Positions 18,576-25,266 of a stretch of 27,410 bases of DNA are shown here, piece after piece. The stretch spans positions 1-27,410 of the forward strand of contig DAOTYX010000190.1 in NCBI GenBank assembly GCA_034434635.1, written 5' to 3'. Within the stretch, counting starts at the first letter, position 1, and every line of letters starts with the position of its first letter. A model generated the notes under the pieces. That model ran no database searches. It saw only the letters and a program-made list of their open reading frames with translations, and was not told where the DNA came from. The stretch comes from DAOTYX01 sp034434635 (GTDB lineage: Bacteria; Chloroflexota; Anaerolineae; B4-G1; DUEL01). The translations under genes were made by a program, and so were the position numbers.

Positions 18576-18604
18576 ATTATAACACAGAGCGAAAGGATGC
18601 CCAA
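18576..18604 (-). promoter_or_regulatory. Promoter of the minCDE-rodA-glnS-gltX run
   Basis: Minus strand TTGGGC (18599-18604), 17-bp spacer, and a perfect TATAAT (18576-18581) preceded by TGT, the extended -10 form. The expected transcription start is near 18569, about 117 nt ahead of minC. Confidence 0.78.
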
Positions 18605-18640
18605 GTTCACGCGGGGGCGGGTTGCGGCGACGGATGGGCC

Positions 18641-19207
18641 TCACGGCGCGCTCAGCAGCCGCACCACCTCCGCCTCAGCCCCCTCCGGCCCTTCCCAAAC
18701 CACGTGCGGCCAGCCCTGGCGATCCACCACCACCGTGTGCGGGATGCCCCATACCCCGTAAGCCGTGCCGACGCTGCCGTCCTCATCGAGAAGCACGGTG
18801 AAGGTGTAGCGGCCGCCAAGGAAAGCCTCGACGGTCTCCCGGTCTTCCTCCTCGTTGATGGCCAACACCACCACCCCCTGGTCGGCGTATCGGTCGTGGA
18901 GCGCCTGAAGCGCAGGCAGGCTCTCCTGACACGGCCAGCACCACGATGCCCAGAAGTCCAACACGACTACCTGCCCGTGCAGGGCGGAGAGGGTCACCAT
19001 CCTGCCGTCCAGGCCCGGCAGCGTGAAGTCAGGGGCCATCCCCTCCTGCCACGGCACCTCAGGAATGGGCGGGGAAGCAGACGTTGGTACCGAAGTGGCC
19101 TCGGCCGGGAGATCCACGCTCACCGTCGTGTCCGTGGCGCACAGGGAACAGAGGCCACAGCCCATCATCAGGGCCAGCGCAGCGATGATCAGAAACGGTC
19201 TGGACAC
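18641..19207 (-). CDS. TlpA-like thiol-disulfide redox lipoprotein
   Basis: Thioredoxin-fold protein (188 aa) of the AhpC/TSA-Redoxin (TlpA/ResA) type, acting outside the membrane. The N-terminus is hydrophobic and ends in Cys17 (LMMGC), a probable lipobox with further cysteines close by. A Pro/Ser/Thr linker precedes the fold. The redox motif is WCWPC with Cys90 and Cys93, and the cis-proline loop is GIPHT at 154-158. The preferred start is GTG at 19205-19207, because GGAGG lies exactly six bases upstream; ATGs at 19211-19213 and 19229-19231 in the same frame have poorer spacing. Its substrates are unknown; no cytochrome biogenesis gene is adjacent. Confidence 0.88.
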   Translation of the reverse strand: MSRPFLIIAALALMMGCGLCSLCATDTTVSVDLPAEATSVPTSASPPIPEVPWQEGMAPDFTLPGLDGRMVTLSALHGQVVVLDFWASWCWPCQESLPALQALHDRYADQGVVVLAINEEEDRETVEAFLGGRYTFTVLLDEDGSVGTAYGVWGIPHTVVVDRQGWPHVVWEGPEGAEAEVVRLLSAP

Positions 19208-19297
19208 AGGCATCCTCCACGGTATCCGCATGCCCCGGTTGTGGGACACGGGGTATATGGCCCGCGCCGCTGGCGAGCGCACGGTCGTAGCGCTCAG

Positions 19298-19404
19298 GCC
19301 GGCGGCTGAAGCCGCGCCTGCCTGCGCCAGGTCACCCTACGGCAACCTGACCGGCCCGCGCAGGCGGGCTTTGCCATCCGTAGCCGCGACTTCAGTCGCC
19401 AGGC
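19298..19404. repeat. Compound palindromic intergenic repeat
   Basis: Two small hairpins in opposite orientation flank the element: GCGGCTGAAGCCGC (19302-19315) and GCGACTTCAGTCGC (19386-19399), the second close to the reverse complement of the first. Inner arms also pair (CAGGTCA with TGACCGG; TGCGC with GCGCA). This architecture is typical of REP/BIME-like bacterial repeats. It fills part of the 463-bp gap between tlpA and the lipoprotein gene. The rest of that gap holds the two divergent promoters and nothing else I can identify. Confidence 0.7.
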
Positions 19405-19439
19405 GCCAGATGGCCGGGCAGTTACGCGTGGTCAATGAA

Positions 19440-19468
19440 AGCATACCGCTGTCCACCCTGATTGTCAA
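19440..19468 (-). promoter_or_regulatory. Promoter of the tlpA-like gene
   Basis: Minus strand TTGACA (19463-19468, perfect), 17-bp spacer, TATGCT (19440-19445). The transcript would start near 19433 and run through the palindromic repeat, giving a leader of about 225 nt. Confidence 0.7.
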
Positions 19469-19625
19469 CCGGCTGGGGCGAAGCATCGTGGCGTGTAACT
19501 GCTCAGGCTGGCGGTTGTTGCAGTTCAACAGATGGCTCCGACAGCAGTTACCCTGTGGGAGGGTTTTCGATGGTCTCCCTGTTGGGTGTTGTTCGGAGGT
19601 CTGTGCTGGTGTAATCTGGTCGGCG

Positions 19626-19634
19626 TGGTATAAT
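19626..19634 (+). promoter_or_regulatory. Extended -10 promoter of the lipoprotein gene
   Basis: TGGTATAAT matches the extended -10 consensus. No good -35 is seen. The start would be near 19641, leaving about 30 nt before the ATG at 19671. Confidence 0.68.
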
Positions 19635-19670
19635 AGTATTTACCCTACGTAAGGAGAATCCAGAAGAAAG

Positions 19671-20699
19671 ATGAGCAAGAAGTGGATGTTACTTGCCGTG
19701 ACGATGGTGGTGCTGGCCTCACTGGCCTGCGGCATCGGCGGTGGTGGAACGACCGCGCCGACCGAGGAAGGAGAACCCACGCCAGCCGGTCAGGCCACCG
19801 AAGCGCCGGTTGCCACCGGCGGTGAAGAGGGAATGCCGGCAATCAGTCCTGATGCCCTCAGCGGCCTGAACAGTTACCGCTTCCGCCTGGTGTGGCAGTG
19901 GCAGACCGATGCCGGCGAGGCGCAAGAGATGCGTATGGAGGGTGAAGAGACGCGCGACCCTTCCGCCCAGCACTACATCATCCAGACCGCCGATGGCACC
20001 ATGGAGTGGATCCGCATCGGCGATACCCAGTGGACCAACTTCGGCAGCGGGTGGATGCAGTCGCAGCAGGAACCTGAGGAGACCTTTGGGGACCTGCTGG
20101 GGACGGACAACTTCTCCGACATCACTTCCAGCAGCCAGTCCCAGTTTGTGGGCGGAGAGACCGTCAACGGCCTGCGCACGCAGCACTACCGGCTCGAACT
20201 CTCGCCCGCCGAGATCGCTGCCATTGCCCAGGGCGAGGTCACCGACGTCCATAGCGAGGTCTGGATCGCCGACGAGTCGGGCCTGCCGGCCTTCGTCGTT
20301 CGCTACCAGATGGGCTGGACGGGGAATGTGCCAACCGCCGAGGGGCAAACCGGCACCGTCGAGTGGACCTACGACATCTACGACGTCAACGCCCCTATCA
20401 CCATCACCGCGCCGGAGAACGCCGGAGGGCTGCCGGAGGACATCCCTGCCTACACTGGCCCCACTTCCGACTTCTTCTCGATGGAGGGGTTGATCTCCTT
20501 CAGTACCACTGACGATGTGGCGACCGTGGCCGATTTCTACCGGCAGGAACTCGCCGCTCAGGGGTGGACCCTCTCCAGCGACGAGGACTTGAGTGGGACG
20601 ATCATGCAGAGCTGGGAAAAGGCCGGCCGTCAGTTACAGGTGATGATCAACACCCAGGACGGCACGACCTCGGTCATGCTCTCCATCACCACACCGTAG
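19671..20699 (+). CDS. Lipoprotein of unknown function, Chloroflexota type
   Basis: A 342-aa exported lipoprotein. The signal peptide ends at Cys20 (LASLAC) and is followed by a Thr/Pro/Glu/Gly-rich linker (about 27-54). Residues about 57-245 resemble a LolA/LppX-like beta fold: LNSYRFRLVWQW, repeated beta-rich segments, LRTQHYRLELSPAEIAAI and then EVWIADESGLPAFVVRYQM. Residues about 265-342 are a second module with VADFYRQELAAQGW. No catalytic motif is visible. The AAGGAG at 19651-19656 is 14 bases from the ATG, unusually far; a closer GAAGAAAG is weak. A lipid or hydrophobic-ligand carrier role is possible but only inferred from fold resemblance. Confidence 0.85.
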   Translation: MSKKWMLLAVTMVVLASLACGIGGGGTTAPTEEGEPTPAGQATEAPVATGGEEGMPAISPDALSGLNSYRFRLVWQWQTDAGEAQEMRMEGEETRDPSAQHYIIQTADGTMEWIRIGDTQWTNFGSGWMQSQQEPEETFGDLLGTDNFSDITSSSQSQFVGGETVNGLRTQHYRLELSPAEIAAIAQGEVTDVHSEVWIADESGLPAFVVRYQMGWTGNVPTAEGQTGTVEWTYDIYDVNAPITITAPENAGGLPEDIPAYTGPTSDFFSMEGLISFSTTDDVATVADFYRQELAAQGWTLSSDEDLSGTIMQSWEKAGRQLQVMINTQDGTTSVMLSITTP

Positions 20700-20712
20700 T
20701 GCGGAAATCCCC

Positions 20713-20750
20713 TCAGACCTCCGATGTCTTTCGAGACATCGGAGGTCTGA
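20713..20750 (+). terminator. Long hairpin after the lipoprotein gene, terminator-like
   Basis: Perfect 17-bp arms (20713-20729 and 20734-20750) around TTCG. It begins 14 bp after the stop codon, as terminators do, but has no T tract, so it may be a dispersed palindrome rather than an intrinsic terminator. Confidence 0.6.
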
Positions 20751-20755
20751 CCCGT

Positions 20756-20775
20756 GCTGGGCGCGGTCTCCTGAC
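20756..20775. repeat. Half copy of the dispersed GGGCGCGGTC palindrome
   Basis: These 20 bp are identical to 9722-9741. The right arm then diverges (GACTGCGTAC), so this looks like a decayed copy. Confidence 0.65.
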
Positions 20776-20817
20776 TGCGTACGGGATGCGATGGCCCTAT
20801 GTGGGGCTGAAGGGCAG

Positions 20818-20846
20818 TTGCGCATCCCCCTGAGCCGTGTTATAAT
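20818..20846 (+). promoter_or_regulatory. Promoter of the first LysM/M23 gene, near-leaderless
   Basis: TTGCGC (20818-20823), 17-bp spacer, TATAAT (20841-20846) preceded by TGT (extended -10). Transcription should begin near 20853, only about four bases before the ATG at 20857. Confidence 0.75.
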
Positions 20847-20856
20847 CATCAGCAGG

Positions 20857-22041
20857 ATGGGAGAATCTGAGGCCGAAAAAGAACCGCTGGCAGAGCCACC
20901 TCTCTCTCCCCACCTGATTCACATGCTCTCTCGGTTCCTCATTTGGGCCAGCCTGTTCATCTGGCGCAGCCGGATGGACTGGCGCACCTATCGTCCGCTG
21001 TTGACTCGCGCCACGGCCCATGTCAGCATCATCCTGTTGACGGTTGTGGTCGTCGCCCTTGGTGGGGTGCGGCTGGCTTCGCCGGTTGCCGCTGGCGTGT
21101 CCCTCTCCGCGCCCACCGGGACAGCGGTCACTACCCTGCCTGTCCCCCAACCCACGGCCACATTATCCTCTCGTGTGATGCCCGCCAATGCCCCCATCGC
21201 CCGGATTGCTCAGCCCCACACGCTCATCCTCAACCGCCCACGCGCTGAGGTCATCACCTACACGGTGCAACCTGGCGACAACCTCTCCACCATTGCCCAG
21301 ACCTTCGGGTTGAGCATCTGGACGATCATCTGGTCCAATCGCGGCTCGCTGTGGGACGCTCCCTGGCTGATCCAGCCGGGGTTGCCTCTCTACATTCCGC
21401 CGGTGGATGGCGTCTACCACACGGTGATGGAAGGGGAGACGGTGGAGTCCATCGCCGCGCAGTACGGCGTCGAGCCGGCAGCGCTCTACAACGAGTGGAA
21501 CTCCCTGCGGGGAGGGGAGCCGCTCCAACCGGGGCAACTGGTGATGGTGGTGGGAGGGCGAGACGAGTACATAGACCTGGAGCCGCCGCCGATCTATGCC
21601 AGCCCTGGCGCGGCGTCGGGAAGCTGGGGGGTGTGCAGCGGGGTGGAAGCCGTCGGCCCCGGCGCGAATGGCTGGTTCATCTATCCCACCGGCAGTTCGC
21701 GCGTCTCCGGTTGGTACTTCCATGACATCCGCAACCCCACCCACATCGGGCTCGACTACGGTTGTCGCACTGGCGACCCCATCTACGCGGCGGATAACGG
21801 CGTGGTGACCATCGCTGGCTGGAACGGCGGCTACGGCAACCTGGTCGAGGTCACCCACGGCAACGGCTTCGTCACCCGCTACGCTCACCTCAGTGAAATC
21901 GCCGTGGGCTGCGGCCAGTCGGTCTACCAGGGGCAGATCGTCGGCTACTGCGGCAGCACTGGCTGGTCCACCGGCGCCCACCTGCACTTCGAGGTGCGCT
22001 ACGGTGGGGTGCCGCAGGACCCCCAGTATTACCTGCCGTGA
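20857..22041 (+). CDS. Membrane-anchored LysM-LysM-M23 peptidase (copy 1)
   Basis: A 394-aa cell-wall-directed protein. In order: cytoplasmic N-terminus, one membrane helix (about 54-72), a Pro/Thr linker, LysM 1 (132-181, YTVQPGDNLSTIAQTFG), LysM 2 (186-232, HTVMEGETVESIAAQYG) and an M23/LytM peptidase domain (about 296-384). The zinc ligands of M23 are present: His296 and Asp300 (HIGLD) and His377 in HLH, with His344 (YAHLS) and His375 as the usual catalytic histidines. It should cleave peptidoglycan cross-links or stems. Four cysteines (260, 303, 352, 365) in and near the catalytic domain are absent from copy 2. The ATG at 20857 is chosen because the -10 box lies just upstream; a longer frame would begin before that promoter. 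Confidence 0.9.
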   Translation: MGESEAEKEPLAEPPLSPHLIHMLSRFLIWASLFIWRSRMDWRTYRPLLTRATAHVSIILLTVVVVALGGVRLASPVAAGVSLSAPTGTAVTTLPVPQPTATLSSRVMPANAPIARIAQPHTLILNRPRAEVITYTVQPGDNLSTIAQTFGLSIWTIIWSNRGSLWDAPWLIQPGLPLYIPPVDGVYHTVMEGETVESIAAQYGVEPAALYNEWNSLRGGEPLQPGQLVMVVGGRDEYIDLEPPPIYASPGAASGSWGVCSGVEAVGPGANGWFIYPTGSSRVSGWYFHDIRNPTHIGLDYGCRTGDPIYAADNGVVTIAGWNGGYGNLVEVTHGNGFVTRYAHLSEIAVGCGQSVYQGQIVGYCGSTGWSTGAHLHFEVRYGGVPQDPQYYLP

Positions 22042-22047
22042 GCGGGC

Positions 22048-22075
22048 TTGCCCTTTTGCCATTCGTGGCTATAAT
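22048..22075 (+). promoter_or_regulatory. Promoter of the second LysM/M23 gene
   Basis: TTGCCC (22048-22053), 16-bp spacer, TATAAT (22070-22075), starting six bp after the copy 1 stop. It predicts a leader of about 80 nt. Confidence 0.72.
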
Positions 22076-22160
22076 CTGGTCAGGGAAGATTCCTGTCAGA
22101 GGAGCAACTGCCGCTCGCCCTGCCGCAGGTTCCCAAACGCGCGACAGGGCAGGCTGAGCA

Positions 22161-23357
22161 ATGACGCAGATAATAGAGCCGACATCAGGCATAACGGTCG
22201 AGCGACCGGACCATCTGGTGCCCGCAGAGGTTGAGGGGGAGTCGCCTCAGCGCCGCCGCAGGTGGCTGGAGGTTGCTCTGCCGCGCTTCTTCGCCTGGCT
22301 GGCGGTGATCGTCTGGCGTTTTGCGGGAGACTGGCGGGGGTTGCGGCCGGTGCTCACGCGCCTCACTGCCCACGTGGCGATCATCCTCACCGTGATGGCG
22401 GTACTCCTTCTCAGCACCACCCGCTGGCCAGCATTGGCCGCCCGTCCCCTGCCCACCGCGCGAGAGATCTTCGCCCAGCAGAGCACGCCGGAACCCACAG
22501 AAGTGACTCTGGCCGAGGTCATCGCGCGGAACGGACAGATCCCTCAGCCGGCCAGCAATGGCCCGATCAGCCGCCAGGCGCAGCCCCACACCCTCATCCC
22601 CGACCGCCCACGGCTGGGTATCGTCACCTACACCGTGCAACTGGGAGACACCGTCGGCAGCATCGCTGCCCAGTTCGGCCTGCAACCCACGACCATTGCC
22701 TGGTCCAACCCGGCGGTGGAGGATGCCCCTGACCTGCTACGCATCGGCCAGGTGGTGGTGATCCTGCCGATAGACGGCGTCTATCACACCGTTGTCGAAG
22801 GGGATACGCTGGAGTCCATCGCCGACAAGTACGACGTGGAAGTGTCGGCCATCACCGACTGTGTCTACAACAACCTGCAACCGCCGGACTTTGCTATCCA
22901 TCCGGGGATGCAGCTGATCGTCCCCGGCGGCGAGAAGCCCTACATCCCGCGCACGGTCACCAGTTACACCGGCCCCATCCCCGAAGGGGCGCAGGGCAGC
23001 GGGTTGTTCCAGTGGCCGGTGCTGGGCTACATCACCCAGGACTACTGGTACGCCCACCGGGCCATTGACATCGGCGCGCCGACGGGCACGGCGGTGCTGG
23101 CTGCCGACAGCGGCTATGTCACCTTCGCCGGCTGGACCGACGTCGGCTACGGCTACCTGGTGGTGGTGGATCACAACAACGGCTTCTCCACCTACTACGC
23201 TCATCTGAGCAACTTCTACGTCAGCGCCGGGCAGGCCGTGGAGCGCGGTCAGGTCATCGGCGCGGTCGGCTCGACCGGCCACTCCACCGGTCCACACCTG
23301 CACTTCGAGATCCGCTACGGCGGGGTGCCGCAACACCCGCGCGCCTATCTCCCCTAG
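22161..23357 (+). CDS. Membrane-anchored LysM-LysM-M23 peptidase (copy 2)
   Basis: Paralogue of the upstream gene (398 aa) with the same order: basic N-terminal stretch (RRRRW), one membrane helix (about 66-85), LysM 1 (154-203, YTVQLGDTVGSIAAQFG), LysM 2 (208-256, HTVVEGDTLESIADKYD) and M23 domain (about 297-388). Zinc and catalytic residues are intact: His299, Asp303 (HRAID), His348 (YAHLS), His379 and His381 (HLH). Both copies share RPxLTRxTAHVxII at the membrane segment and RYGGVPQxP at the end, so they arose by tandem duplication. No clear ribosome binding site precedes the ATG; a leader hairpin (22113-22159) ends next to it. A terminator follows at 23374. Confidence 0.92.
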   Translation: MTQIIEPTSGITVERPDHLVPAEVEGESPQRRRRWLEVALPRFFAWLAVIVWRFAGDWRGLRPVLTRLTAHVAIILTVMAVLLLSTTRWPALAARPLPTAREIFAQQSTPEPTEVTLAEVIARNGQIPQPASNGPISRQAQPHTLIPDRPRLGIVTYTVQLGDTVGSIAAQFGLQPTTIAWSNPAVEDAPDLLRIGQVVVILPIDGVYHTVVEGDTLESIADKYDVEVSAITDCVYNNLQPPDFAIHPGMQLIVPGGEKPYIPRTVTSYTGPIPEGAQGSGLFQWPVLGYITQDYWYAHRAIDIGAPTGTAVLAADSGYVTFAGWTDVGYGYLVVVDHNNGFSTYYAHLSNFYVSAGQAVERGQVIGAVGSTGHSTGPHLHFEIRYGGVPQHPRAYLP

Positions 23358-23373
23358 CGGTTCGCTTCGGCCT

Positions 23374-23394
23374 GCGGCGACGGGTCGCCGCTTT
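23374..23394 (+). terminator. Probable intrinsic terminator after the LysM/M23 genes
   Basis: GCGGCGA (23374-23380), loop CGGG, TCGCCGC (23385-23391), then TTTCT. Short T tract. It lies between convergent genes. Confidence 0.6.
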
Positions 23395-23395
23395 C

Positions 23396-24151
23396 TCACC
23401 TTGACGATGGGGGTCTGTGATCCCTGCCGGACCCAACCCCTTTGCGCTGCCAGGCCCTTCTTCTGCGCCAGGTGCGCCAGACCATCCGCAGGAAGCGGAC
23501 GGTGTCCTTCACCGGATGGAAGTAACTGGGCTTGCCGATGCCGTAGATGGTGCGGATCGGCACCCAGCCGATGGGCAACCCCAACCGGACAGCCTCGGCG
23601 ATGATCTCCACCTCCATCTCGAAGCCGGTGGAGGTCAACCGCATCTGCTCCAGCAAGCGCCGGGTGAGCAGTCGGTAGCCGCTCTGGTTGTCAGGGATGC
23701 GCGTGCCCAGGGCCAGCGAGAAGAGGCGGGCGCCCAGCGGGGTGGACCACCAGCGCGGCCAGGGCATCACGCTATAGTCCCGCTCGCCGATGATCAGATC
23801 CCCTCGCCCGGCGCGCCACGCCTCCAGGAACTTGGGAATCTCTGCCGGGTCATGCTGACCGTCGGCGTCGAGGGTGAGCACAGCGTCATAGCCGCGTTCG
23901 AGCGCCCAGGCGAAGCCGGTCTGCAGGGCGGCGCCCTTGCGACGGTTCTCTGCGTGGCGGATGACCGTCGCTCCGGCGGCCTCAGCCACGGCAGCGGTGT
24001 TGTCGCTGGAGCCGTCATCCACGACCAGCACCGGCAGATGAAGGCGTGCCCCGGTGACGATGGCGGCAATGCGGTCGGCTTCGTTCCAGGCCGGGATCAC
24101 GGCAAGGACGCGGGCAGGCCGCTCTTCGCCTCCCGCTGTTGGGATTTCCAT
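23396..24151 (-). CDS. GT2 glycosyltransferase, DPM1/polyprenyl-phosphate type
   Basis: Soluble GT-A enzyme (251 aa) of family 2, similar to dolichyl/polyprenyl-phosphate sugar synthases. It has VIPAWNEADRI at 18-28, the nucleotide-binding DDGSSD at 45-50, RRKGAALQTGF (70-80) and the metal-binding DADGQH at 95-100, with DNQSGYRLL later. There is no C-terminal membrane domain. Such enzymes move a hexose from a nucleotide sugar to polyprenyl phosphate at the inner membrane face, making the donor used by GT39-like proteins. The ATG at 24149-24151 has GGAGGGGAG just upstream and lies 55 bp inside the end of mutY, so translation may be coupled. The sugar is not predictable. Confidence 0.9.
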   Translation of the reverse strand: MEIPTAGGEERPARVLAVIPAWNEADRIAAIVTGARLHLPVLVVDDGSSDNTAAVAEAAGATVIRHAENRRKGAALQTGFAWALERGYDAVLTLDADGQHDPAEIPKFLEAWRAGRGDLIIGERDYSVMPWPRWWSTPLGARLFSLALGTRIPDNQSGYRLLTRRLLEQMRLTSTGFEMEVEIIAEAVRLGLPIGWVPIRTIYGIGKPSYFHPVKDTVRFLRMVWRTWRRRRAWQRKGVGSGRDHRPPSSR

Positions 24152-25257
24152 CTCCCCTCCTGATATTCCGCCTGCACAGCCCGGGCGATGCGCCGGTCAG
24201 TGGCCGACATGGGCAGCGCGTCCATCTCTGCTGGCGCCACCCACCGCACCCCGGCGCAGTCCAGACAGCGTGGCTCTCCATTCAGCAGGCGGCAACGAAA
24301 GACGTACAGGGTGATGCGGAAGTGGGTGTAGGCGTGTTTCAGGCGGAGGAACGGCTCACCGACTTCGACTTCGACCCCCACTTCCTCTCTCATCTCCCGC
24401 GCCAGGCATTGCGGCAGGCTTTCCCCCGCCTCCCGTTTGCCGCCGGGGAACTCCCACAGCCCGCCCAGAAAGTCGTTAGCGGCGCGACGGGTCAGCAGCA
24501 CACAGCCGTCCAGACGTGTCAGCACCGCCGCAGTGACGTCATAATGGGGTTGGGGCCGGCGCGGCGTGGTCTGAGGGAACAGGGTCTCCCGTCCGGCGCG
24601 GTGGGCCAGGCAGTCACCGCTCAGGGGACAATCCGCGCAGTGCGGGGCGCGGGGGCGGCAGAGGGTGGCTCCCAGTTCCATCAGCGCCTCGTTGAAGGCG
24701 CCGGGCCGGTCGGGCGGGAGGAGCGCCTGACCCAGCGCCATCAGTCGGGGGGTGGCGGGCGCGCGACGCAGGTCGCCCTCGACGGCGAAGAGGCGGGTCA
24801 GCACGCGGCGGGCGTTGCCGTCCAGCGCCACCACCGGCTGCCCGAAGGCGATCGAGGCCACGGCGCCGGCGGTGTAGGGACCGAAGCCCGGCAGGGCGCG
24901 CAGCCCCTCGAACGTCCCCGGCAGCCGGCCGCCCAGTTCAGCCATCACCTGACGCGCGGCGGCGTGGAGGTTGCGCGCGCGGGCGTAGTAGCCCAGTCCC
25001 TCCCACACCTTCAACACGTCCTCCAACTCCGCCGCTGCCAGCGTCTCCAGGGTGGGGAAACGGGCCAGGAAGCGGGCGTAGTAGGGGATCACCGTCTCCG
25101 CCTGCGTCTGTTGCAGCATCACCTCCGCCACCCAGACGCGGTAGGGGGTGCGGTCGCGCCGCCACGGGAGCGGCCGGGCATGCTGGTCGAACCAGGCCAG
25201 CAGTCGTTCACTGAGCCTTTCGGGCAGCCAGGGGGTCGTGTTCTCTTGCATGGCCAT
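24097..25257 (-). CDS. mutY: A/G-specific adenine glycosylase MutY with Nudix-like domain
   Basis: DNA repair glycosylase (386 aa) that removes adenine opposite 8-oxoguanine. It has the catalytic Glu45 in AEVMLQQTQ, the helix-hairpin-helix LPGFGPYTAGAV at 122-133, the catalytic Asp146 in ALDGNARR, and the iron-sulfur cysteines 200, 207, 210 and 216 (C-x6-C-x2-C-x5-C). The C-terminal domain (about 235-365) is MutT-like. Unusually for the textbook enzyme, it keeps a full Nudix box at 273-295 (G273, E279, R287-E288, E291-E292, G294). Neither in-frame ATG (25257 or 25251) has a clear ribosome binding site; it starts nine bp or less after the antiporter gene, so coupling is likely. Confidence 0.95.
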   Translation of the reverse strand: MAMQENTTPWLPERLSERLLAWFDQHARPLPWRRDRTPYRVWVAEVMLQQTQAETVIPYYARFLARFPTLETLAAAELEDVLKVWEGLGYYARARNLHAAARQVMAELGGRLPGTFEGLRALPGFGPYTAGAVASIAFGQPVVALDGNARRVLTRLFAVEGDLRRAPATPRLMALGQALLPPDRPGAFNEALMELGATLCRPRAPHCADCPLSGDCLAHRAGRETLFPQTTPRRPQPHYDVTAAVLTRLDGCVLLTRRAANDFLGGLWEFPGGKREAGESLPQCLAREMREEVGVEVEVGEPFLRLKHAYTHFRITLYVFRCRLLNGEPRCLDCAGVRWVAPAEMDALPMSATDRRIARAVQAEYQEGRWKSQQREAKSGLPASLP

Positions 25258-25266
25258 CGGGGCAGT

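Noticed and set aside
19208..19670. Possible tRNA or small ORF in the largest intergenic gap
   Set aside because: The hairpins there fit a palindromic repeat and not a cloverleaf, with no anticodon arm or CCA-side pairing; short open frames lack start signals.
20791..20856. Upstream extension of the first LysM/M23 frame to an ATG at 20791
   Set aside because: It would begin upstream of the promoter's -35 and -10 boxes, so the extra 22 codons would not be transcribed from it.
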